From positions 186,001 to 250,000 of the forward strand of contig NZ_WEGK01000003.1 of assembly GCF_009604405.1 (NCBI RefSeq): a stretch of DNA of 64,000 nucleotides, in the 5' to 3' direction. Every line of letters starts with the position of its first letter. Position 1 is the stretch's first letter. A program made the position numbers and the translations under genes. This DNA is from Nocardia macrotermitis (lineage in GTDB: Bacteria; Actinomycetota; Actinomycetes; Mycobacteriales; Mycobacteriaceae). Under the pieces are notes generated by a model. It was not told the origin of the DNA and ran no database searches. It saw only the letters and a program-made list of their open reading frames with translations. Positions 23,893 to 31,727 of this stretch are shown one piece after another.

Positions 23893-24319
23893 CCCCTCCA
23901 CTCCCTTCCGTCGCATGTCGTACGGCTGTGTGCCCGGTCCCCCTCACGGACCGGGCACACGACCGCCGCCCCTGCCGATGAATGTCTTTGCATCCGGACA
24001 CTCCAGTGGCGTGAGTGTGGCCCGTACCGGCGCTCGAATCTCGATCCGGGCGTAGCCGAAAGATGCTGTCGTGTCACCGCCACTCTCGTAAGCGCAGCCG
24101 ATGGTCCGGTCGAGTTATGCTGTGTTGCAATAACTTCAGGAATGATGGTCCGCACCTGCGGCGACCGTGTCCCGAGCGCTCGCTCAGGGGGACATGGGGG
24201 CATGCTGAGCGACTGTGTCGCAGGTCGTCCGGTGGCGTGTCCGATCGCATTCGAGTGCAGGTCGTGCGGTGCGCTGTGATTCGCGCCGGTTTCGTTGCGG
24301 CGGAGGGGCTCCCGGCGGC
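23893..24319. other. Intra-operon gap with a strong hairpin and an inverted repeat
   Basis: 427 bp between the ATPase and permease genes of the phosphonate operon. Contains the perfect hairpin at 23928-23960 and an inverted repeat AGTTAT (24113-24118) / ATAACT (24130-24135). No coding frame of protein-like composition on either strand. A second promoter for the permease pair may lie here. Confidence 0.55.
23928..23960. terminator. Perfect 13-bp hairpin upstream of the permease genes
   Basis: GTGTGCCCGGTCC (23928-23940) / GGACCGGGCACAC (23948-23960), loop 7 nt. On the minus strand it is 36 nt upstream of the permease start. No T-tract. It could be an attenuator, an mRNA-stabilising processing hairpin, or an operator. 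Confidence 0.6.
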
Positions 24320-25492
24320 TCATGCGGGTGTGCCCGGGGTGGAGCCGACGGCGGTGGGGATGAGGACGCCGGAGGGGTCGGGGAGGCGGACGCCGATGAT
24401 TGCGCCGTCGGCGATGTCCAGGGGGCCGGGGACGTCGGCGGTGAGGTCGAGGGGGAGGCCGTTGACGTCGAGTTGGAGTCTGGTGGTCGCGCCGCGCCAG
24501 ACTCTGGAGACGATGGTGGCCAGGACGGCGTCGCGCTCGTTGGTGGAGCAGGTCTGGACGGTGTGCGGGCGCACGCACAGCAGGCCCTCGTCGTCCGGTT
24601 TCCAATCCAGTTGGCCGACACCGGGTTTCGGGGCCTGGGCGCGCAGGGTGCGGTCGCCGCACTGGACCAGGGCGGTGTCGCCCGCGATATGTTTCACGGT
24701 GCAGGGCAACAGATTCGCGCCGCCCAGGAAGGCCGCGGTGAAACTGCTCGGCGGGCGGCGCCAGAGATTCTCGGCGGTGTCCACGTCGACCAGCCGGGCC
24801 TCGCGCATCACCGCGATCCGGTCGGCGAGCGCCAGCGCCTCGGACTGATCGTGCGTGACATACAGCATCGCGGTGTCCGGCAGGGCTTTTCGCAACTGCT
24901 GGAGTTCGGCGAGCATGGTCTGGCGCAACTGCGCGTCCAGGGCCGCGAGCGGCTCGTCCAGCAGCAGCACCGCGGGGCGGATCGCGAGGGCGCGGGCGAT
25001 CGCGACCCGCTGCTGCTGCCCGCCGGACAGCTCGCGCGGCAGCCGCTGGGCGTAGTCGGCCATGCCGACCATCTCCAGCGCCTCCCGGACCCGATCGCCG
25101 ATCTCCTTGCGCGGCACGCGATGTGAGCGCAGCCCGAAGGCGACGTTCTCGAAGACCCTCATGTGCGGGAACAGCGCGTAGGACTGGACGACGACGCCGA
25201 TACCGCGTTTGGCGGGCGACAGATCGGTCACATCGCGCCCGGCCAGCCGGACCGAGCCCGAGGTGGGCCGCACGAATCCGGCCAGCGCCTTGAGCGCGGT
25301 GGATTTGCCGGACCCGCTGGGCCCCAGGAGCGCGACCGTCTCACCGGCGGCCACCCGCAGGGTGAATTCGGCCAGGGCGGTCGTGGCCCGGCGGCCGCGA
25401 CCGTAACTGACCCCGACCCGATCGAAGACGATCGCGGGCTCGGTGGAGATTCCGGTGGCGGCGTCGGTGCCGGTGGTCGCCGGTGCGAACAT
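24320..25492 (-). CDS. Aminophosphonate ABC transporter ATP-binding protein (PhnT-like)
   Basis: 390-aa ABC ATPase with a C-terminal TOBE-type domain. Seen: Walker A GPSGSGKST (57-65), Q-loop Q103, signature LSGGQQQ (155-161), Walker B AVLLLDEP (174-181) with D-loop AALD, switch THDQSEALAL, then a regulatory half from about 240 with CVRPHTVQT and a TRLQLDVNG strand. Drives import through the two permeases downstream. ATG 25492, 23 bp after the binding-protein stop. The TOBE half is typical of iron, spermidine and phosphonate importers. Confidence 0.93.
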   Translation of the reverse strand: MFAPATTGTDAATGISTEPAIVFDRVGVSYGRGRRATTALAEFTLRVAAGETVALLGPSGSGKSTALKALAGFVRPTSGSVRLAGRDVTDLSPAKRGIGVVVQSYALFPHMRVFENVAFGLRSHRVPRKEIGDRVREALEMVGMADYAQRLPRELSGGQQQRVAIARALAIRPAVLLLDEPLAALDAQLRQTMLAELQQLRKALPDTAMLYVTHDQSEALALADRIAVMREARLVDVDTAENLWRRPPSSFTAAFLGGANLLPCTVKHIAGDTALVQCGDRTLRAQAPKPGVGQLDWKPDDEGLLCVRPHTVQTCSTNERDAVLATIVSRVWRGATTRLQLDVNGLPLDLTADVPGPLDIADGAIIGVRLPDPSGVLIPTAVGSTPGTPA

Positions 25493-25515
25493 GCTGCGCT
25501 CCTGGGGGTTTCGGG

Positions 25516-26568
25516 CTAGCTGCCGGTGGCCTTCTGATACGCGGCGACATCACTGTCGAGATCGTCCAGGACCTTGTTCCAGTCCGGCGTCACCACGGTG
25601 ACATCCTTCAGATACGAAGCGGGAGAAGGCGTTCCCGAGGGGGCGTCCTTCAGGTCGGTGCGCGCCGAGACGGCCATCGCGTCGGGGCCGAGGGTCTTCT
25701 GCACGTCGGCCGAGAGCAGGAAGGTCATCAGCTTCGCGGCCGCGTCGTGATGCGGTGCGCTCTTGGCCATGCCCATGACGTACGGCAGGGCGACCGTGCT
25801 GCGCTTACCGTCGGCGGTGGCGGGATAGAACAGGTTGAACTTGGCGCCGCTGTTCTTGATCTCGGCGAGGTTCATCTGGATATCGCCGTTGGCGACCAGC
25901 AGTTCGCCCTTGTCGACCTTGGTCTGCAACTTGCCGGTCGAGGAGGACGGACCCACGTTGTTGGCCTGCAACTTGCCCAGGTAGTCCAGTGCGCCCTGTT
26001 TGCCGTAGAGCTGTTGCAGCAGAACGAGAACCGCGGTGCCGTCACCGGCCTGGCCCGGCGTCGAGTACTGCAATTTGCCCTTGTATTCGGGCTTGCGCAG
26101 ATCGTCCCAGGTGAGGCCGTCGGTGTGCACGGACGGGTTGGCGATGAAGGTCAGGTAGTTGCCCGCCAGGGTGACGTACTTACCGCCGGGATCCTTGTCG
26201 GCGGCGGCGATCGCGCTGGTGTCGACGCCGCTGGCCTGCAACAGATTCTGCTTGGCGGCCTTCTGGATGAACGGCGGCAGCGTCACCACGAGATCGGCCT
26301 GCGGGTTGGACTGCTCCTTGTCGACGCGGTTCACCACCTCACCGGATCCGGCCTCCACGTAGTTCACCGAAATGCCGGTCTGCTTGGTGAATTCGGCGAA
26401 TTCGGGCTTGTACCAATCGGCCATGCCGTCGGCGGAGTACACGGTGACGGTCTTGCCGTCGGTCGTACTCGTACCGGTGCCGCCGCAGGCCGCGACGGAC
26501 AGGACCAGGGTCGCGGCGGATCCCGCGATCAACGCGGCGCGTGCGAGGCGGGAGATCGAAATACGCAC
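25516..26568 (-). CDS. Aminophosphonate-binding lipoprotein (PhnS-like)
   Basis: 350-aa extracellular solute-binding protein. Seen: signal peptide with lipobox LSVAAC (Cys28), Gly/Thr-rich tether, then the Fbp-type fold: KTVTVYSADGMADWYKPEFA, NYVEAGSGEVVNRVDKEQSN, PQADLVVTLPPF, KLQYSTPGQAGDGTAVLVLL and GELLVANGDIQMNLAEI. It captures substrate outside the membrane for the permease/ATPase genes that follow. Located between the phosphonatase-like hydrolase and the ATPase, which points to 2-aminoethylphosphonate or an N-alkyl derivative; the protein fold alone would also allow ferric iron or thiamine. Confidence 0.9.
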   Translation of the reverse strand: MRISISRLARAALIAGSAATLVLSVAACGGTGTSTTDGKTVTVYSADGMADWYKPEFAEFTKQTGISVNYVEAGSGEVVNRVDKEQSNPQADLVVTLPPFIQKAAKQNLLQASGVDTSAIAAADKDPGGKYVTLAGNYLTFIANPSVHTDGLTWDDLRKPEYKGKLQYSTPGQAGDGTAVLVLLQQLYGKQGALDYLGKLQANNVGPSSSTGKLQTKVDKGELLVANGDIQMNLAEIKNSGAKFNLFYPATADGKRSTVALPYVMGMAKSAPHHDAAAKLMTFLLSADVQKTLGPDAMAVSARTDLKDAPSGTPSPASYLKDVTVVTPDWNKVLDDLDSDVAAYQKATGS

Positions 26569-26611
26569 GGTGACTGCAACTTTCGTTCAGAGCGGAAGGT
26601 CGGTTAGAGGG

Positions 26612-27295
26612 TCAGGAGTGTTCGGCCAACAGCAGGTCGGTGAATTCGACCACCGAGGGCACGATGTGGGTGGCTCCGGCTTCGCGCAGCCGGTCTTCGG
26701 GGTGCGCGCCGGTGAGGGCGCCCGCCACGACGCGGGCGCCCGCGGCCAGGCCGGTCTCGATATCGCTGGCCGTATCACCCAGTACCGCAACGCGATCCAC
26801 CGCGTCCGCGCCCAGGCGCAACAGGGCGGTGAGCACCATGTCCGGGTAGGGGCGGCCGCGTCCGGCCTCGGCCGGGCACAGGGTCAGGTCGGCGATCTCG
26901 TGCCAGCCCAGCGCGTCGAGCAGGCGATCCTGGGTGCCGCGACTGAAACCGGTGGTCAGCGCGACCTTGATCCCGGCCGCACGCAGTCGCGTGATCGCCT
27001 GTGCCGCACCGGGAATCGGCGTCGCCTCGGCGGCGAACTCGTCATAGGCGGCCTCGAAGGCGCGATTGGCCCGCTGGGCGCGGTCCTCGTCGTGCAGGAG
27101 TGCGCGGAACACGGTGATCTTGGACTGGCCCATGGTGCGCACCACGTAATCTGTGGCCGCGTCGCGTTCGGGGCCCTGCGCGGGGATGCCCGCGGCGCTG
27201 GCCGCGACGTCGAAGGCGCGCAGCACCAGGCCGCCGTCGGCGACGGTGGTGCCGGCCATGTCCAGGACGGCCAGTTCGATTCGTTTGTCGGACAA
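26612..27295 (-). CDS. Phosphonatase-like HAD hydrolase
   Basis: 227-aa HAD-superfamily hydrolase of the phosphonatase-like kind. Seen: motif I LDMAGTT with nucleophile Asp12 and the phosphonatase-type Ala at +2, the cap with VVRTMGQSKITVFRALL, where Lys59 occupies the position of the Schiff-base Lys of phosphonoacetaldehyde hydrolase PhnX (MGxxK), motif II VALTTGFSRG, and motif III/IV RPYPDMVLTALLRLG with AVLGDTASDIETG. Expected to cleave the C-P bond of phosphonoacetaldehyde or a close relative in the cytoplasm. Flanked by the binding protein and an FAD amine oxidoreductase in one operon. Confidence 0.88.
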   Translation of the reverse strand: MSDKRIELAVLDMAGTTVADGGLVLRAFDVAASAAGIPAQGPERDAATDYVVRTMGQSKITVFRALLHDEDRAQRANRAFEAAYDEFAAEATPIPGAAQAITRLRAAGIKVALTTGFSRGTQDRLLDALGWHEIADLTLCPAEAGRGRPYPDMVLTALLRLGADAVDRVAVLGDTASDIETGLAAGARVVAGALTGAHPEDRLREAGATHIVPSVVEFTDLLLAEHS

Positions 27296-27332
27296 GGTAT
27301 TTCCTTTCCTGTATGCGAGACCGTGGTGACCG

Positions 27333-28454
27333 TCAGAGGTTCAGCAGGTCGGCGGTTTCCTCGCCGATGGCCGGGCCCAGGGTCATGCCGCGCCCGCCCG
27401 GACCGGTGACGACCCAGACGTTGTCGGCGGCCTGGGCGCGGGTGACGATGGCGTTCGGGTCGATGCTCTGGCTGTAGACACCGGCCCAGCGCCGCACGAT
27501 CGGGGGCAGGCGGCGGCCGAGTAGTTCCTCGGTCACCGCGGTGAGGTGTTCGTAGGGGGCCTCGTCGACGTCGAAGCCGAACGGCTCGTCGTATTCGTGG
27601 GTGTCGCCGATGGTCAGGCCGCCGTGCAGGCGCTGCACGCACAGCAGTTGCATGCGGTGCTGCGCGGCCGTGAAGGTCTGGGCCTCTTCGAGTTTCAGCC
27701 GTTCCAGGGCGTCGCCCGCGAAACCGGGGTAGTAGCGGAAGCTGTCGCCGTCGGCGATGGCGGTGGTGAGCGGTTCGCCCAGCGGCGCGGTCTGCATCAT
27801 CTGGAGGCGGACGCGTCGAACGGGTATGTCGCCCACCAGTTCTCGGGTCAGGCCCGCATGCGCCGCACCTGGGCAGACCAGGACGAGATCGGCCTCGAAG
27901 CGGCGACCGTGATCGTCCACCACGACGCCGCCGCCGATCGCGCGGGCCTCGGCGCCGGCGTGGAAGGCGTAGCGGTCGGTGCGCTGCATGAACGCGCGCA
28001 GGGCGGGCATGGCCTGGCGCGACTCCACCGCCGCGTCGGTCGAACAGTGCAGTCCGGCAAGGAATTTGCCGCGCAGCGCCGGATTGACCTCGCGCACGCG
28101 GCCCGGATCGAGCAGTTCGAATCCGCGCTCGTCGGCGCTCGGCCCGGCCGCGGCGGCCTCGGCGACGGCCAGTTCGGCGGCGGTGCGCACCAGCGTGATC
28201 GAGCCCGCGGGGCGGAAGCCGACCCCGGCCACCCGGCCGCCGATCTCCTCCCAGAGCTGGCGCGAACGCAGCGTCAACGCCAATTCGCCTGCGCTGCGGC
28301 CCGATACCCAGACCAGGCCGAAGTTGCGGACCGTCGCGCCGCGCGCCTCGGCCTCGCGTTCGAGCTGGACGACCGTATGTCCGCGCCCGATCGCGGTCAG
28401 GGCATGCGCGGTGCCGAGGATGCCGCCGCCGATGATGACCAATCGCATGCTCAA
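27333..28454 (-). CDS. FAD-dependent amine oxidoreductase of phosphonate catabolism
   Basis: 373-aa DAO-type flavoenzyme. Seen: ADP-binding loop VIIGGGILGTAHALTAIGRG near the N-terminus, then RGATVRNFGLVWVSGRSAG, AVESRQAMPALRAFMQR, LVLVCPGAAHAGLT and the C-terminal NVWVVTGPGGRGMTLGPAIG. Enzymes of this group found beside phosphonatase-like hydrolases (PbfD-type) oxidise 2-aminoethylphosphonate or its N-methyl form to phosphonoacetaldehyde, which would feed the next gene product. That substrate is inferred from context. First gene of the operon; its promoter region holds two GntR-type palindromes. ATG 28454 used; ATG 28448 is an alternative. Confidence 0.85.
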   Translation of the reverse strand: MSMRLVIIGGGILGTAHALTAIGRGHTVVQLEREAEARGATVRNFGLVWVSGRSAGELALTLRSRQLWEEIGGRVAGVGFRPAGSITLVRTAAELAVAEAAAAGPSADERGFELLDPGRVREVNPALRGKFLAGLHCSTDAAVESRQAMPALRAFMQRTDRYAFHAGAEARAIGGGVVVDDHGRRFEADLVLVCPGAAHAGLTRELVGDIPVRRVRLQMMQTAPLGEPLTTAIADGDSFRYYPGFAGDALERLKLEEAQTFTAAQHRMQLLCVQRLHGGLTIGDTHEYDEPFGFDVDEAPYEHLTAVTEELLGRRLPPIVRRWAGVYSQSIDPNAIVTRAQAADNVWVVTGPGGRGMTLGPAIGEETADLLNL

Positions 28455-28466
28455 ATGATGCGCAAT

Positions 28467-28476
28467 GGTCTAGACC
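28467..28476. promoter_or_regulatory. GntR operator-like palindrome, site 1
   Basis: Perfect palindrome GGTCTAGACC 13 bp upstream of the FAD oxidoreductase start. It shares the GGT..AGACC core with site 2 and with the TGGTATAGACCA repeats described for PhnF of M. smegmatis. Confidence 0.6.
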
Positions 28477-28508
28477 GTAGGGTGTTTCCTGTGCCAACAC
28501 TGGGTTAA

Positions 28509-28528
28509 CAATTGGTATAGACCAATTG
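28509..28528. promoter_or_regulatory. GntR operator-like inverted repeat, site 2
   Basis: CAATTGGT (28509-28516) ATAG ACCAATTG (28521-28528): 8-bp arms around a 4-bp centre, immediately upstream of the GntR gene. The core TGGTATAGACCA is the same as published PhnF sites as far as I recall. Confidence 0.75.
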
Positions 28529-28543
28529 CGGTATGCTGTAGGG

Positions 28544-29404
28544 GTGAATGCGAGTGATTGCGCCGCACGCAGGGGCGGTGTGCGCGGTGAGAACCGGATT
28601 ACCGAGAATTGTGCCGTGACCGATCTCGCGAGTGACGCACGGGCGCTGCCCGTCGCGCGGACCGCAGCATCGACGACCCCGGAAATCCCCGGCGCCCGCG
28701 CCGATTTCGTGCCCATGTCCAAGGCGTACCGGGTGCGGACCGAAATCGAGGCGATCCTGGACCGGCTGGGCGAGGGGGATCCGGTTCCGCCCGAACGGGA
28801 ACTGGCCGCGCGGTTCGAGGTCGCGCGCGAGACCGTCCGGCAGGCGCTGCGAGAACTACTGGTGCAGGGCAGGATTCGCCGTCAGGGGCGCGGGACGGTA
28901 GTGTCCCGCCCGAAGATGGTGCAGCCCCTGTCGCTGCGCTCGTACACCGAGGGCGCGATCGGCCTGGGGCGTCGCCCCGGCCGCCTGCTGGTCGGCTGGG
29001 ACGATGTGCCCGCCGACCCGGAAACCGCTGCCGCACTGGACATCCCACCTGGCGACACGGTCATGCACCTCGAACGCGTACTGCTGGCCGACGACGAGAA
29101 GGTCGGGCTGGAGAGCACCTACCTCACCCCCGCCCGCTTCGGCGGCCTCCGCGCCACCTACGACCCCACCACCTCGCTCTACGCGGCCATCCGAGCTTCG
29201 GGTGTCACCTTCGGCTCGGCCGTCGAACGCATCGAGACCGTGCTGGCCTCCCCCCGCGAAGCGGCCCTGCTCGAATGCACCACCGCCCTGCCGATGATCC
29301 TGCTGCACCGCCGCACGGTCGACGCCGACGGTGCTCCTATCGAACGCGTCCGCTCGCTCTATCGCGGTGATCGCATGGCCTTCGAAACGCATCTGCGGGA
29401 ATGA
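28544..29404 (+). CDS. GntR/HutC family regulator (PhnF-like)
   Basis: About 286-aa regulator. Seen: a 55-60-residue poorly structured N-terminal extension; winged helix with PVPPERELAARFEVARETVR and QALRELLVQGRIRRQGRGT (about 90-135); then the UTRA effector domain with VMHLERVLLADDEKVGLEST, SVTFGSA-like strand and PMILLHRRTVDADGAPIERV. GTG 28544 is a guess; GTG 28616 and ATG 28715 (which starts just before the HTH) are alternatives. Divergent from the aminophosphonate operon with two operator-like palindromes between, as for PhnF in mycobacteria, which represses phosphonate/phosphate uptake genes. Confidence 0.85.
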   Translation: MNASDCAARRGGVRGENRITENCAVTDLASDARALPVARTAASTTPEIPGARADFVPMSKAYRVRTEIEAILDRLGEGDPVPPERELAARFEVARETVRQALRELLVQGRIRRQGRGTVVSRPKMVQPLSLRSYTEGAIGLGRRPGRLLVGWDDVPADPETAAALDIPPGDTVMHLERVLLADDEKVGLESTYLTPARFGGLRATYDPTTSLYAAIRASGVTFGSAVERIETVLASPREAALLECTTALPMILLHRRTVDADGAPIERVRSLYRGDRMAFETHLRE

Positions 29405-29411
29405 CATTCGC

Positions 29412-30419
29412 TCAGCGGACCTGTGGGGCCACCTTCTCGCCGAGTAGGTCGATGGTGTGCAGGACCTTGTCGTGGGGCAGGGTGCCGACGCTCGGGTGCA
29501 GCATGAAGCGGCTCAGGCCGAGGGTGTCTCGAACTTCGGCGATCTTCTCCGCGACGCGGTCGGGGGTGCCGACGAAGAGTGATCCGGCGGGGGAGCGCAG
29601 GGCTTCGAACTGGTCGGGAGTCATTGCGCCCCAGCCCCGTTCGCGGCCCAGTCCGCTTATCGCCGCGGCGTAGGGGGCGTAGAAGTCGGCCACGGCCTGT
29701 TCGTCGGTGTCGGCGAGGTAGCCGTGGGCGTGCACCGCGATCGGTTGGGGATCGTGGCCGCCCTGTTCGAGGGCACGGTGGTACAGGTCGACCAGGGGGC
29801 GGAAGCGGGCGGGCTGGCCGCCGATGATGGCGATGGCCAGGGGGAGGCCGAGCAGACCGGCGCGCGCCACCGATTCGGGGCTGCCGCCGACCGCGATCCA
29901 GACCGGGAGCGGGCGGTCGGTGCGGGGGTGGACCACGGTGTCGTGCAGCGCCGGGCGGAAACGTCCGGACCAGGTCACCGGGTCGTCGGCGCGCAGGCGC
30001 AGCAGCAGGCCGAGCTTCTCGTCGAAGAGGTCGTCGTAGTCGGAGAGGTCCAAGCCGAAGAGTGGGAAGGACTCGGTGAAGGAGCCGCGCCCGGCCATCA
30101 GTTCGGCGCGGCCGTCCGAGAGCAGGTCGAGGGTGGCGAATTCCTGGTACAGGCGTACCGGATCGGCCGAGCTCAGCACGCTCACCGCGCTGGTCAGCTG
30201 GATCCGTTCGGTGCGTCCGGCGATGGTCGCCAGCACGACCGCGGGTGCGGACGCCGCGAAGTCCGCGCGGTGGTGTTCGCCGACGCCGTACACGTCCAGA
30301 CCGGCGCGTTCGGCGGCGACGGCCTCCTCGACGACGTGGCGCAACCGTTCGCCCGCGCTCGGTGCGGGGCGATCGCCGACCGCGTGCCGTTCGGCGAAGG
30401 TCGTCAGTCCCAGTTCCAT
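29412..30419 (-). CDS. LLM class flavin-dependent oxidoreductase
   Basis: 335-aa bacterial luciferase-like monooxygenase fold. Seen: VYGVGEHHRADFAASAPAVV (flavin-side motif with paired His), RIQLTSAVSVLSSADPVRLY, LLSDGRAELMAGRGSFTESF, LPVWIAVGGSPESVARAG and a C-terminal SLFVGTPDRVAEKI. These TIM-barrel enzymes use FMN or F420; the actinobacterial setting makes either possible. Convergent with the GntR gene (7 bp apart) and divergent from map. Substrate unknown; a role in the phosphonate cluster is possible but not shown. Confidence 0.9.
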   Translation of the reverse strand: MELGLTTFAERHAVGDRPAPSAGERLRHVVEEAVAAERAGLDVYGVGEHHRADFAASAPAVVLATIAGRTERIQLTSAVSVLSSADPVRLYQEFATLDLLSDGRAELMAGRGSFTESFPLFGLDLSDYDDLFDEKLGLLLRLRADDPVTWSGRFRPALHDTVVHPRTDRPLPVWIAVGGSPESVARAGLLGLPLAIAIIGGQPARFRPLVDLYHRALEQGGHDPQPIAVHAHGYLADTDEQAVADFYAPYAAAISGLGRERGWGAMTPDQFEALRSPAGSLFVGTPDRVAEKIAEVRDTLGLSRFMLHPSVGTLPHDKVLHTIDLLGEKVAPQVR

Positions 30420-30542
30420 TGTTCTTCCTCCCGTACTGCCGATGTCGACAGCCTAAACGGACCGTGGTCCGGATAAATTCCGCCGGGGTCGGGGTGGTGG
30501 AGTAGCGAGATTCCTGTCGGTGGGTGCGGATACTCTTGTCGC

Positions 30543-31406
30543 ATGGCAGTCCGCACTCGCAAGCCGCTCGTTCCCGGCGTTCAGTCCCCGATCCGTGAGG
30601 TCCCGAAGTCGATCGCGCGTCCGGAGTACGCGTGGAAGAAGACGGTCAACGAGGGCAGCGAGCCCTGGGTGCAGACGCCCGAGACGATCGAGAAGATGCG
30701 TCTCGCCAGCAAGATCGCCGCGCAGGCGTTGCAGGAGGCGGGCAAGGCCGTCGCCCCCGGCGTGCTCACCGACGATCTGGACCGCATCGCGCACGAGTAC
30801 ATGTGCGATCACGGCGCGTACCCGTCCACGCTGGGCTACAAGGGATTTCCGAAATCCTGCTGCACCTCGCTGAACGAGGTGATCTGCCACGGCATTCCGG
30901 ACTCCACGCTCATCGAGGACGGCGACATCGTCAACATCGATGTCACGGCCTACATCGACGGCGTGCACGGCGACACCAACGCGACCTTCCTCGCCGGTGA
31001 CGTCGACGAGGAGGTGCGGCTGCTGGTCGAGCGCACCCACGAGGCGACCATGCGGGCGATCAAGGCGGTGCGGCCGGGCCGGGCGCTGAACGTCATCGGG
31101 CGCGTCATCGAGTCCTACGCCAACCGTTTCGGCTACGGCGTCGTGCGCGATTTCACCGGCCACGGCGTCGGCCCCACCTTCCACAGCGGCCTGGTCATCC
31201 TGCACTACGACCAGCCCGCCATCGAATCGGTCATCGAACCCGGCATGACCTTCACCATCGAGCCCATGATCAACCTCGGCGGCATCGACTACGAGATCTG
31301 GAACGACGGCTGGACCGTCGTCACCAAGGACCGCAAGTGGACCGCCCAGTTCGAACACACCCTCGTCGTCACCGACACCGGCGCGGAAATCCTCACCCTC
31401 CCGTGA
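30543..31406 (+). CDS. map: Methionine aminopeptidase, type I
   Basis: 287-aa MetAP that removes the initiator Met from nascent proteins. Seen: an N-terminal extension of about 40 residues ([20 protein letters not shown]), as in the M. tuberculosis MetAP1c, then the pita-bread fold with H116 and the complete metal-ligand set D133, D144, H207, E240 and E271 (contexts [31 protein letters not shown]). Equivalent to mapB/Rv2861c in the conserved gene order. ATG 30543 with a GTG-rich upstream region; divergent from the LLM gene. Confidence 0.97.
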   Translation: MAVRTRKPLVPGVQSPIREVPKSIARPEYAWKKTVNEGSEPWVQTPETIEKMRLASKIAAQALQEAGKAVAPGVLTDDLDRIAHEYMCDHGAYPSTLGYKGFPKSCCTSLNEVICHGIPDSTLIEDGDIVNIDVTAYIDGVHGDTNATFLAGDVDEEVRLLVERTHEATMRAIKAVRPGRALNVIGRVIESYANRFGYGVVRDFTGHGVGPTFHSGLVILHYDQPAIESVIEPGMTFTIEPMINLGGIDYEIWNDGWTVVTKDRKWTAQFEHTLVVTDTGAEILTLP

Positions 31407-31727
31407 ACGCGAGTGCCTCTCGCGGCTCGCTGTGCTGGGGCGACGGATGAGCGCGGTGTGCTGCGACTCTTCGGCCGTTCACGAGTGTGACTGTGCCATA
31501 CGGATGTTCAGCGCGGGGCAGATGCGGGTTGCCGCAGCGATCGGCCGCGGGTGGCAGTGTTGCGTGGGTGCGGGCGGATGGCCGACTGAAGTGGCGGTCT
31601 CGGGGCATGTGAGTGTGCGTTTGCGGGAGATACCCGCGGTTCGCGGTGCGATACCACGGTTGGCGGTCGGTCAGAGCATGCGGTCGGCGGATGTGCCGGG
31701 ACGCTCTCGTCGAGGTTCGGTGGTGGG
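31407..31727. other. Intergenic region before cobQ
   Basis: 321 bp with no convincing gene. I looked for cobalamin-riboswitch elements before cobQ and saw no clear B12-box-like consensus. A short GCGAG/CTCGC hairpin follows the map stop. Confidence 0.5.
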
